Assembly: GCA_015655015.1 (NCBI GenBank)
Contig: JAATFV010000020.1
Location: 1-37,980, forward strand
From: Chitinophagales bacterium
Lineage (GTDB): Bacteria; Bacteroidota; Bacteroidia; Chitinophagales; Chitinophagaceae
Length of the DNA stretch: 37,980 bases
Direction of reading: 5' to 3'
Below, piece by piece: positions 10,072 to 17,490 of the stretch (position 1 is its first letter; each line of letters starts with the position of its first letter). Made by a program: the position numbers and the translations under genes. The notes under the pieces were generated by a model. The model did no database searches and was not told the DNA's origin. It saw only the letters and a program-made list of their open reading frames with translations.

Positions 10072-11100
10072 ATGAAGAAAGTATCTATCAGCGATATCGC
10101 CCGCAAAGCCGGCGTTTCTGTCTCCACCGTCTCCTTTGTTATGAACGATAAAGCTGTTAAGATGCGGATCAGCCGGGAGGTTATAACAAGAGTAGAGAAT
10201 GTAGCCCGGGAAATGGGCTATCGGCCGAACCAGCTTGCCAGGGGACTACGCACGGGTAAGACAAAAACGATCGGTCTGATCGTAGAAAATATCTCCAATG
10301 CTTTTTTTGCCTGCCTGGCAAAGACTATCGAGGATGAAGCGAAAAAATATGACTATAAAGTAGTGTATTGCAGCACCGACAACGATGAGGCAAAAGCCCG
10401 CGATCTGATCAATATGCTGTCCCAGCGACAGGTGGACGGATATATTATTGTGCCCACCTTACACCTGGCTGACGATATACGGAAACTACAGGCTGAAAAT
10501 AAGCCTGTTGTCCTGATCGACCGTTATTTCCCCGAACACGCAGAGATCCCTTCCGTCCTGGTAGATAATTATGCAGGAGTGACAGAAGGGATGGAATACC
10601 TCATCACAAAAGGCTACCGGAAAATAGCCCTTGTCACCATCGAGGCGGAAATGGCTCACATGAATGACCGCCTGCAGGCCTATTATGATGTACTGAACAG
10701 ACATGGCATCCCCCTGGACAAACGCCTGATAAAATTGGTGCCTTACGGATATGTCCATGAAGCGGCCCTGGAAGAAGTGATGGACTTCTTATCCACAGAA
10801 AGGAAAGAGATCGATGCTGTCTTTTTCCTTACCAATTATCTGGGTGTCCTGGGAATCGAGACGATCAAGAACCAACACATAAAAGTCCCGGAAGAAATGG
10901 CTGTTTTATGTTTTGACGATAACGATATCTTCCGGTTATATACCCCAACGATCTCTGTCATCAGGCAGCCCATCGCCGAGATCGGCCAGGCAGCGATGTC
11001 CTCTCTTATGGAGCGCCTGAAATATACCGGGCCGGAAGAGTTTCCGGAAAATGCGCCCATCAGGCTGGCCGCAGAGCTGCTGCCCCGGGAATCTATTTGA
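10072..11100 (+). CDS. LacI-family transcriptional regulator
   Basis: A 342-residue regulator of normal length. The N-terminal helix-turn-helix is typical: ISDIARKAGVSVSTVSFVMN at about residues 5-24, followed by the hinge helix region YRPNQLARGLRTGKTKTIGL. The remainder is a periplasmic-binding-like sensor domain (IGLIVENISNAFFACLAKTI to the C-terminus, including VDGYIIVPT, PVVLIDRYFP and VLCFDDNDIFRLYTPTISVIRQP). It should bind a sugar or sugar phosphate and release or engage its operator. It is divergent from the GH2 gene, and a palindrome with a CG centre sits in its own promoter, so these two genes are its most likely targets. The ligand cannot be read from sequence. Confidence 0.95.
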   Translation: MKKVSISDIARKAGVSVSTVSFVMNDKAVKMRISREVITRVENVAREMGYRPNQLARGLRTGKTKTIGLIVENISNAFFACLAKTIEDEAKKYDYKVVYCSTDNDEAKARDLINMLSQRQVDGYIIVPTLHLADDIRKLQAENKPVVLIDRYFPEHAEIPSVLVDNYAGVTEGMEYLITKGYRKIALVTIEAEMAHMNDRLQAYYDVLNRHGIPLDKRLIKLVPYGYVHEAALEEVMDFLSTERKEIDAVFFLTNYLGVLGIETIKNQHIKVPEEMAVLCFDDNDIFRLYTPTISVIRQPIAEIGQAAMSSLMERLKYTGPEEFPENAPIRLAAELLPRESI

Positions 11101-11130
11101 ACACCTGCCGGCGGAAAAAGGTATTCAGCG

Positions 11131-11490
11131 TTAATAAAAGAATTGTTCTGATACAATCTGGCCATCTTTTACTTCATACAGCATTATCTGATTCATTTGT
11201 ATCCGTCCATGCCCCTGCACCGTAATATCTAACGCTCTTCCGACTGCAAAATGATTGCCGCTTACAACAGGTTCGCTTGTATGAGCGCTATGCAATCCCT
11301 CTATTCGTTTTACAAAGTCCTCACCCTTTTTGCGAACCGAAGACTTGCCTTCCGCATAACCAAAATAAGGAGAATCCGGAGGGTCTATGCTTCTTACATT
11401 ATCTGCAAAAAATTCATCCTGTATTTCAAACCATTTCTCCTGTTGAGCAAGTTCATTGAACCGTGCTGCAATTTCCTGCGTATTTTTCAT
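11131..11490 (-). CDS. SnoaL-like / NTF2-fold protein
   Basis: A 119-residue cytoplasmic protein with the pattern of a SnoaL-like (NTF2-fold) domain: an N-terminal helix IAARFNELAQQEKWFEIQDEFFADNVRSID, the strand-rich middle (KRIEGLHSAHTSEPVVSGNHFAVGRALDITVQG), and the C-terminal IMLYEVKDGQIVSEQFFY. Such proteins may be small enzymes or ligand binders; no specific activity can be assigned. It starts 7 bases after the ArsR gene stop and is the last gene of the SRPBCC-ArsR unit, so it is probably controlled by that regulator. It is convergent with the LacI gene, with 30 bases between stops. Confidence 0.8.
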   Translation of the reverse strand: MKNTQEIAARFNELAQQEKWFEIQDEFFADNVRSIDPPDSPYFGYAEGKSSVRKKGEDFVKRIEGLHSAHTSEPVVSGNHFAVGRALDITVQGHGRIQMNQIMLYEVKDGQIVSEQFFY

Positions 11491-11497
11491 GATTTTT

Positions 11498-11821
11498 TTA
11501 ATTGATCGGTTTGTTATTTAATAAGAGTTCTAATTTTTTCAGTTTCGTTGACCAGAACCGGTCAAAATAAGAGATCCAGTTTCGCAGTTCATTGAAGCCA
11601 TCCTGTTTCAGTGTACAATACCGTTCCCTGCCGATGTCCTTTATAGAAATAAACCCGGCATTGTACAGGATCTTAATGTGCTTCGAAACAGCGGGGCGGC
11701 TCATATCGAAATTATCTGCCAGGCTGTTGATCGTTAAACTATCCTCGGAGAGCAGCATCAGCATCTTTCTCCTGCTGGGGTCTCCGATCACCTGGAAGGC
11801 ATCAAGCGTTGGTATTGCCAT
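11498..11821 (-). CDS. ArsR-family winged-helix repressor
   Basis: A 107-residue protein consisting of one winged helix-turn-helix domain: AFQVIGDPSRRKMLMLLSEDSLTINSLADNFDMSRPAVSKHIKILYNAGFISIKDIGRERYCTL, displayed here only to note the recognition helix SRPAVSKHIKIL. The C-terminus (YFDRFWSTKLKKLELLL) is typical of the non-metal ArsR group paired with SRPBCC genes. No metal-binding CxC motif is present. It overlaps the SRPBCC gene by 20 bases, giving tight coupling. Two palindromes in the promoter of the unit (12258-12277 and 12288-12303) are likely binding sites, so it probably represses its own operon. Confidence 0.93.
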   Translation of the reverse strand: MAIPTLDAFQVIGDPSRRKMLMLLSEDSLTINSLADNFDMSRPAVSKHIKILYNAGFISIKDIGRERYCTLKQDGFNELRNWISYFDRFWSTKLKKLELLLNNKPIN

Positions 11822-12254
11822 GTTGTGCCGCGTTTAAATGGTTGGCGATCTTTTGCAGGTTTTTGAGCCAGCCATCCGTCATACCATGGTAGAATTGCAG
11901 ATTTTCCTCTTTCCCGAAACCGCTATGCTCCAGGAAAAGCTCCGTACCTTCGGCGGTCTGTTCCAATTTCCATACAACGACGGAATCAAGCGTGATCTCA
12001 CCGCCGCCGGGACCGCATCTCCAGGAATAAGAAAGCTTTTGAAAGGGCACGATCTCTAATACCTTACAATGGCAGATCCCGTCGAAATTCAGGCTGGGTA
12101 TGGGGTTTGTCCGGAATTGAAAATCAATGCCTACAATGGGCTGAAAGTCATTTCTCATAAGCCATAACTCCATCAATTCGGATTTAGTCAGATATTCCCA
12201 AACGATGGCAGGCGGATGAGGAAAGAAAAACTGGTGTTTAATGCTTTTTGTCAT
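11802..12254 (-). CDS. SRPBCC (AHSA1-like) domain protein
   Basis: A 150-residue protein of the START/AHSA1 superfamily. It begins with the characteristic IKHQFFFPHPPAIVWEYLTKSELMELWLM, continues with DFQFRTNPIPS and CHCKVLEIVPFQKLSYSW, and ends with the helix FYHGMTDGWLKNLQKIANHL. The fold binds hydrophobic ligands in a cavity; the ligand is unknown. It is the first gene of a three-gene minus-strand unit with ArsR and SnoaL-like proteins, a common pairing in which the ArsR protein controls the SRPBCC gene. The ATG at 12254 is placed 3 bases from the operator palindrome. Confidence 0.92.
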   Translation of the reverse strand: MTKSIKHQFFFPHPPAIVWEYLTKSELMELWLMRNDFQPIVGIDFQFRTNPIPSLNFDGICHCKVLEIVPFQKLSYSWRCGPGGGEITLDSVVVWKLEQTAEGTELFLEHSGFGKEENLQFYHGMTDGWLKNLQKIANHLNAAQHGNTNA

Positions 12255-12257
12255 AAT

Positions 12258-12277
12258 GAGTAACTTTGAAGTTACTC
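12258..12277. promoter_or_regulatory. Palindromic operator 1 of the SRPBCC-ArsR unit
   Basis: GAGTAACTT and AAGTTACTC form 9-bp perfect arms around a central TG. The site lies between the -7 element and the SRPBCC start codon, over the expected transcription start. It is the best candidate binding site for the ArsR protein. Confidence 0.7.
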
Positions 12278-12308
12278 AAATTTATAGGTAACTTTTGGGT
12301 TACGCAAA
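12277..12308 (-). promoter_or_regulatory. Bacteroidota promoter of the SRPBCC-ArsR-SnoaL unit
   Basis: On the minus strand, TTTG (12308-12305) is followed after 20 bases by TAAATTTG (12284-12277), a full match to the TAnnTTTG -7 consensus with the expected spacing. The start codon lies 23 bases further on. Confidence 0.7.
12288..12303. promoter_or_regulatory. Palindromic operator 2 of the SRPBCC-ArsR unit
   Basis: GTAAC and GTTAC form arms around TTTTGG. It sits in the promoter spacer, its centre 28 bases from the centre of operator 1, and shares the GTAAC half-site with it. Confidence 0.5.
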
Positions 12309-12359
12309 TGTTTTTTCAAAAAACCTGAAATTTCCTTAAAAAAAGAAGCGGCACGCTCC

Positions 12360-13589
12360 CTACTTCAAATGCAGCGTCTCCCCTTTGAAATAATAGTCGG
12401 CGGAATTAGTGGATTTTAAGTTTTCCAGGAAGTCCTGTATCGGCTTGTTCCGGTCAATGAACCCGGAAAAACGTTCCCGGGCAATATTTGAATTATCCAG
12501 CACCACCGCTATTCCATACCAGCGCGGCAATACCGTACTTATTTCCTGTATGCTGGCATTATAAAATACATGAATGCCATGCATCCAGCTAAGCACATCC
12601 TTCTCGTCAAAGGAGTGAAGCGAAAAATCAGCGCTTGTGGCGGCACTTTCAGAACAGACCCCTTCCATCCCCGGCCGGAGGACAATCTCCTTATTATCAC
12701 TTTTTAGCTTTACAGCGCCATTCATGAGGGATACCCTGACAATCCCCGAATCGTAGGAATTGACATTGAAGGCAGTCCCGAGTACCTCTATGCTCGCGTG
12801 GGGCATATGCACAATAAAAGGCTTTGAAGGATTGGCCGCCACCTTCAGGTACGCTTCTCCGCTCAGGCTGATCTCCCGGGTATTACCCCGGAAGGCGAAG
12901 GGGAATTGTAACACCGTCGCTGAATTCATCCATACCTCCGTACTGTCCGCCAGCACGATCTTATAGTCCATCCCTACCGGTACAGTGAGCGTATTCAGTC
13001 CCGCAGCTTTGCCTTCCGTAGCCTGAAAGGACAACGTCTTATTAGCATTTTTCAACTGCGCCTCCTGCAAGTTAATGATATTGCCGGCCGCGGAGAGATC
13101 GATAGGACGACCTCCAGCCAGCTGCAGCTGAATGGATCTCTTAATGGATGGGACGGCGGAGGAACTGGCGCCTGAGGCGAGCGGCGCCCCCCGATGGACC
13201 GATCGATAATAAAAGCCCCCCCCTGCTGCTAATAATAAGAAACAAGCTGCCGCTGCTATCCGTGCAAGGGGAAATCGACGGACCGGATGTTTGGCTTTGT
13301 CCGCCGCTATCGATTCCTCTCCGTCTGTCGGCTCTTCCCCGGTTACCCATTCCCGCCCCCTTACCCGCTCGTCCACATTAGCCCAGACTCTTTCCTGCCG
13401 ACCCGGCAGGCCTTTAATAATGTCCGCTGCAGCAGGCTCAGCCATACTCACCTCCAGCTTTTCCCATAAGCCGGCTATTGTAGCATCCTCCCTGATCAGC
13501 TGCTGCAATACTTTATCCTCCGACTCCTCCAGGGTACCGGAAATTTTTTCCATCATCATCATTCGTACATATTCCAGGTCGTATTGCAT
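12360..13589 (-). CDS. FecR-family anti-sigma factor (locus A)
   Basis: A 409-residue single-span inner-membrane protein that transmits a signal from an outer-membrane transporter to an ECF sigma factor. The N-terminal part (about 1-105) is the cytoplasmic sigma-binding region. One membrane segment follows (about 109-127, IAAAACFLLLAAGGGFYY). The periplasmic FecR domain includes VPVGMDYKIVLADSTEVWMNSATVLQFPFAF, RGNTREISLSGEAYLKVA and IEVLGTAFNVNSYD. The C-terminus (from about 330) is a DUF4974/STN-like domain ending in FKGETLHLK. It is downstream of the sigma gene on the same strand, 97 bases away. The neighbouring SusC lacks an STN domain, so the source of its signal is unclear. Confidence 0.95.
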   Translation of the reverse strand: MQYDLEYVRMMMMEKISGTLEESEDKVLQQLIREDATIAGLWEKLEVSMAEPAAADIIKGLPGRQERVWANVDERVRGREWVTGEEPTDGEESIAADKAKHPVRRFPLARIAAAACFLLLAAGGGFYYRSVHRGAPLASGASSSAVPSIKRSIQLQLAGGRPIDLSAAGNIINLQEAQLKNANKTLSFQATEGKAAGLNTLTVPVGMDYKIVLADSTEVWMNSATVLQFPFAFRGNTREISLSGEAYLKVAANPSKPFIVHMPHASIEVLGTAFNVNSYDSGIVRVSLMNGAVKLKSDNKEIVLRPGMEGVCSESAATSADFSLHSFDEKDVLSWMHGIHVFYNASIQEISTVLPRWYGIAVVLDNSNIARERFSGFIDRNKPIQDFLENLKSTNSADYYFKGETLHLK

Positions 13590-13686
13590 ATCTTGTCTAT
13601 GTTAATAGAATGTTACCTCGGTGTTATGTCTATATTATATCAGACAGCTTATTTAATAGGATGGGTTACCAGACCCTAAATTATTT

Positions 13687-14226
13687 TTATTTAAAATGCA
13701 GCTTTTCCCGGAAATGACGCAAGGCACGCGCCAGCTGCGTTTTAACGGTGTTTTCACTGACACCCAGGATGCCGGCAACTTCTTTTCTTTTGTGCTCTTC
13801 CATATAGGACAGCCGGAATACCTTGGCGGATTCCGTAGGTATTGTTTCCAGAACTTTCTCGATCTGGTCGCGTAATTCATTGTTTTCCATTTTGTTCGCC
13901 GGTTCATAATCCCGGGGCGCCACCAACGAATACTGATCGGTGCGCCGCTGCTGCACTTTGCGGTGTTCCAGCCGGTTGATACAACGGTTGCGGACAGACT
14001 GATAGCAATAATACTTTAAGGACGACGTGATTGACCGGAACAGCTGCCGCTCCCAGCATTCAATAAAAAAATCCTGGACCAGGTCCTCCGCTTCTTTATC
14101 ATCCTTCAGCCGGTAGTATGCTTCCGTATACAGGAGCTTGAAATAACGATCGAACACAGTTTTAAAAGCTGTTGCATCACCGGATTGCAAACGCGAAAGC
14201 AATATTTTTTCTTCTTCCTGGCTCAT
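13687..14226 (-). CDS. ECF RNA polymerase sigma-70 factor (locus A)
   Basis: A sigma factor of about 179 residues with region 2 (FDRYFKLLYTEAYYRLKDDKEAEDLVQDFFIECW in part) and region 4 (VLETIPTESAKVFRLSYMEEHKRKEVAGILGVSENTVKTQLARAL in part). It belongs to the SusC-linked ECF sigma group of Bacteroidota. A TTG at 14247 extends the frame by seven residues, but the ATG at 14226 fits family starts better. It is divergent from susC (14396), with FecR after it in the same operon. When released by FecR it should activate transport genes, most likely the divergent SusC/SusD pair. Confidence 0.93.
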   Translation of the reverse strand: MSQEEEKILLSRLQSGDATAFKTVFDRYFKLLYTEAYYRLKDDKEAEDLVQDFFIECWERQLFRSITSSLKYYCYQSVRNRCINRLEHRKVQQRRTDQYSLVAPRDYEPANKMENNELRDQIEKVLETIPTESAKVFRLSYMEEHKRKEVAGILGVSENTVKTQLARALRHFREKLHFK

Positions 14227-14247
14227 GCCGTGAGAATTTTGCTGCAA

Positions 14248-14395
14248 AGTAAATAATAAAATATTCCATTCGGATCACCCCCGGGAAATTAAATCCTGTC
14301 TTTATCACGGATGTAATCATTACTCAACGGCAACACTTAGTATGGACTTCAGCCAACCATAGCTGCACAATCTTTATAAATACAAAATCACACTT
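14248..14395. other. Divergent control region of locus A
   Basis: This 148-base stretch should hold promoters for the sigma/FecR pair and for SusC/SusD. On the minus strand, TACTTTG near 14241-14247 resembles a -7 element missing one base. I did not find a strong inverted repeat or a clear promoter for the plus strand. Confidence 0.4.
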
Positions 14396-17300
14396 ATGAC
14401 TTTGCTCCGATTAGCTGCAAGGAAGGGCCCTATCATGCTTTTCCTTTTACTGGCGATTTTTGTTTCACACACTACCTCCCGGGCGGGGACCCCTTCTGCC
14501 GAAAAAAATGCGGGAGAGGAATTCTTTCAACGACAGGGCGACATCACCGGGATCGTGCAGGATTCGAAAGGTAATCCGGTCGCCAATGTGACGATCATGG
14601 TGAAGGGAAAAAAGACCATGAAATTATCGGCCGCTGACGGCAGTTTTTCCATCGCCGTTAATAAAGGGGATGTCCTGGTCTTCAGCGCCGTTGGCCTGGC
14701 TGCACAAGAAGTAAAAATTACCGGTGAAACTCATTATAGTGTAATGCTGACCGATGCGGCCGCCGTCAATCTGGCCGATGTAGTCGTAGTAGGTTACGGG
14801 AAAGCCAACCGGAAAGATCTTTCAAGCGCCATCACTACCGTCAAACCCGAAGACATGAACAAAGGAGCTATCACGGATGTAGGCCAATTATTACAGGGAA
14901 AGGCTCCCGGCCTGAATGTCAGCGCCAGCGGTGACCCGAACAAACCCGCCGCTGTCATACTGCGTGGTGCAACTACCGTCAACAGCTCCGGTACACCTTT
15001 TTATGTCATTGACGGCATACCGGGCGCCGATATCTCCACCGTTGCGCCGGATGATATAACATCGATCGACATTTTGAGAGATGCTGCGGCAACGGCCATT
15101 TATGGCAACCGCGCCGCCAACGGCATCATTATGATCACCACGAAGAGAGGCAAAAAAGGACAGACACAGGTTTCTTACAACGGATATGTAGGAGCTGAAA
15201 AAGTCAGCAGCCAGTTAAAAGTGATGGACGCCCCTGCCTTGAGGGCCTTCCTTAAAAAGAACAATCGCGGATTTGCCGCGGTGGATGACCTGGGCGCCAA
15301 TACCAACTGGCAGGATGAAATAGAAAGATCCACCGCCGTATCGACGAACCATAATCTTTCTTTATCCGGAGGCGGCGAGCATGGCACTTATAGCGCCAGC
15401 GCAAACTACGCGAAAAAAGAAGGGATCATAAAGAATACCGATCTCACCCGTGTTATCGCCCGCCTGGCCATCGATCAATATGCCTTGAATGACAAGGTGA
15501 AATTCAGTCTGAATGTTGTCAACTCCAACAGCAATGGCAATCAGGTGCCTTACCTGGGTGTCGTACTGTTACAGGCCGCTCACTTTTTACCGGTATCGCC
15601 GGTGAAAAATCCCGATGGCACTTACTTTGAAGATAAGACGATCGGCTACAACCCCGTGGCCATGATGAATAACAGCCAGATGAACGATAAGAACAACAAC
15701 CTGACCGGCAGCTTCAATACCCAGGTAAAATTACCGCTCGGATTAACATATGATCTCAATCTTTCTTACCAGAACTATTCAGACTTACACGGCGAATATT
15801 ATGACAGCTATTTCACCAACAATTATAATAACCTGTATAATAATCCGGATCCCGGTCCTTCCGGCCGCAGCCAGCAGAGCTTTGGCCAGAACGGGCAGGC
15901 TTACCGCAGCTCCTATCAGAATACCGTTCGAACACTGGAAACCTTCGTTACCTGGGACAGAAAACTCGGTGATCACACCATCAATGCCGTATTAGGCTAT
16001 TCCTGGCAGGACAATGTAAATAACAATGGATTCCAGGTGACCACGTTTAATTTTCCTGTCGACAACATAGGATATAACAACTTCGCCCTGAGCGCGCCGT
16101 ATGCCCAAACGGGAGGCCCGCATATCGGTCTGGGTCCGGATAATCTTTACCAGGAGACAAAGCTGATCTCAGACTTTGCGCGGGTGAATTATAACTATCA
16201 GGATAAATACCTGTTGCAGGGATCCCTTCGCCGCGATGGCAGCTCCGTATTCGGCTCCGATCATCATTGGGGCTATTTCCCTTCTGTGAGCGCCGGATGG
16301 CGTATCAGCCGGGAGAAATTCATGAGCGGCCAGGATATTTTCAACGACCTGAAATTAAGAGGAAGTTATGGTATAGTGGGGAATACGTTTGGATTTAACG
16401 CCTTTACCGCCCAGCTTTATTCCGGCAGCTTAGGGACGGCTTATTATAACGGCACGCAGACCAATGCCTATGGTCCGACACAGGCCGCCAACCCCGCGCT
16501 GAAATGGGAGCAGACGGCTACGGCCGATATCGGTCTGGACTTCACCATTCTGAAAGGGAAGGTCAGCGGCTCGGTAGATGTCTACAATAAAAATACCACG
16601 GGTATGATCTTCCAGTATAAAGTAGATAATATCCTTATTCCCGCAGGCACGATCACTGCCAATGGCGGCAGCATGAATAACAAAGGGATCGAGCTGACGC
16701 TGAACGCAACGCCCGTCCGGAACAAGGATTTCAGCTGGACTACCAGCCTGAATTTATCCCATAATATCAATAAGATCACCAGCCTTAACAATCCCCTCTT
16801 TCCCAGCGTCGACTCTATTCCTGAAGCTGATCCGGAAGGCGGCGGCGAATCAGGCGTTTACCTGCAGGTGTTGAAGGCCGGTAAACCGCTGGGCCAATAT
16901 TTCACGCTCCAATATGCAGGGAAAGATGCCAATGGCAACTCTCAATATGTGGACCATAACGGCAAGCTGACCACGACCTATGCCAATGGATCAACGGACT
17001 ATCATTATGCGGGCAGCTCGCAGCCGCAAGTGTTGTTCGGATGGAGCAATACCTTCCGTTACCAACGCCTTGACTTAAATGTCGCGCTCCGGGGCGTACT
17101 GGGAGACAAGATCTTCAATGCCACCCGCGCCGACCTGTTCAGGCCCGCTACAGCCGCTAACGGCAATATCCTGACGGATGCCTTCAACGAAAGCATCAAT
17201 GACCCCAATGTTTACCGGTATTCCACCCGTTTCATCGAGAACGGTACTTACCTGAGGCTGGATAATGCCACCCTGGGCTACAATTTTAAAATTTTTACCC

Positions 17301-17473
17301 CCTATATCAAGTCGATTCGGGTTTACGCTTCCGTCAATAATCTTTTTGTGATCACCGGATACAAGGGCATCGATCCGGAAGTCAACCAGGGCGGCATCGC
17401 GCCAGGAGTGGATTACAATAATTTCTACCCCAAGACACGCACCTTTTTATTAGGCTTAAACGTATCCCTCTAA
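14396..17473 (+). CDS. SusC/RagA-family TonB-dependent transporter without STN domain (locus A)
   Basis: A 1,025-residue outer-membrane transporter for oligosaccharide uptake. It has a signal peptide (hydrophobic IMLFLLLAIFVS, cleavage near residue 30), a short linker, then a CarboxypepD_reg-like domain (about 50-130). The plug follows with SusC landmarks: VVVVGYGKANRKDLSSAI, LRGATTVNSSGTPFYVIDG, DILRDAAATAIYGNRAANG. The beta-barrel ends with the usual aromatic-rich strand (FYPKTRTFLLGLNVSL). No STN domain lies between the signal peptide and the first domain. Its sequence runs colinear with the SusC at 36494, including RAFLxxNN, GANTNWQ and FLPVSPVKNPDG. It is followed by SusD 17 bases downstream. 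Confidence 0.96.
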   Translation: MTLLRLAARKGPIMLFLLLAIFVSHTTSRAGTPSAEKNAGEEFFQRQGDITGIVQDSKGNPVANVTIMVKGKKTMKLSAADGSFSIAVNKGDVLVFSAVGLAAQEVKITGETHYSVMLTDAAAVNLADVVVVGYGKANRKDLSSAITTVKPEDMNKGAITDVGQLLQGKAPGLNVSASGDPNKPAAVILRGATTVNSSGTPFYVIDGIPGADISTVAPDDITSIDILRDAAATAIYGNRAANGIIMITTKRGKKGQTQVSYNGYVGAEKVSSQLKVMDAPALRAFLKKNNRGFAAVDDLGANTNWQDEIERSTAVSTNHNLSLSGGGEHGTYSASANYAKKEGIIKNTDLTRVIARLAIDQYALNDKVKFSLNVVNSNSNGNQVPYLGVVLLQAAHFLPVSPVKNPDGTYFEDKTIGYNPVAMMNNSQMNDKNNNLTGSFNTQVKLPLGLTYDLNLSYQNYSDLHGEYYDSYFTNNYNNLYNNPDPGPSGRSQQSFGQNGQAYRSSYQNTVRTLETFVTWDRKLGDHTINAVLGYSWQDNVNNNGFQVTTFNFPVDNIGYNNFALSAPYAQTGGPHIGLGPDNLYQETKLISDFARVNYNYQDKYLLQGSLRRDGSSVFGSDHHWGYFPSVSAGWRISREKFMSGQDIFNDLKLRGSYGIVGNTFGFNAFTAQLYSGSLGTAYYNGTQTNAYGPTQAANPALKWEQTATADIGLDFTILKGKVSGSVDVYNKNTTGMIFQYKVDNILIPAGTITANGGSMNNKGIELTLNATPVRNKDFSWTTSLNLSHNINKITSLNNPLFPSVDSIPEADPEGGGESGVYLQVLKAGKPLGQYFTLQYAGKDANGNSQYVDHNGKLTTTYANGSTDYHYAGSSQPQVLFGWSNTFRYQRLDLNVALRGVLGDKIFNATRADLFRPATAANGNILTDAFNESINDPNVYRYSTRFIENGTYLRLDNATLGYNFKIFTPYIKSIRVYASVNNLFVITGYKGIDPEVNQGGIAPGVDYNNFYPKTRTFLLGLNVSL

Positions 17474-17490
17474 CGGGCAGCTAACTTAAA

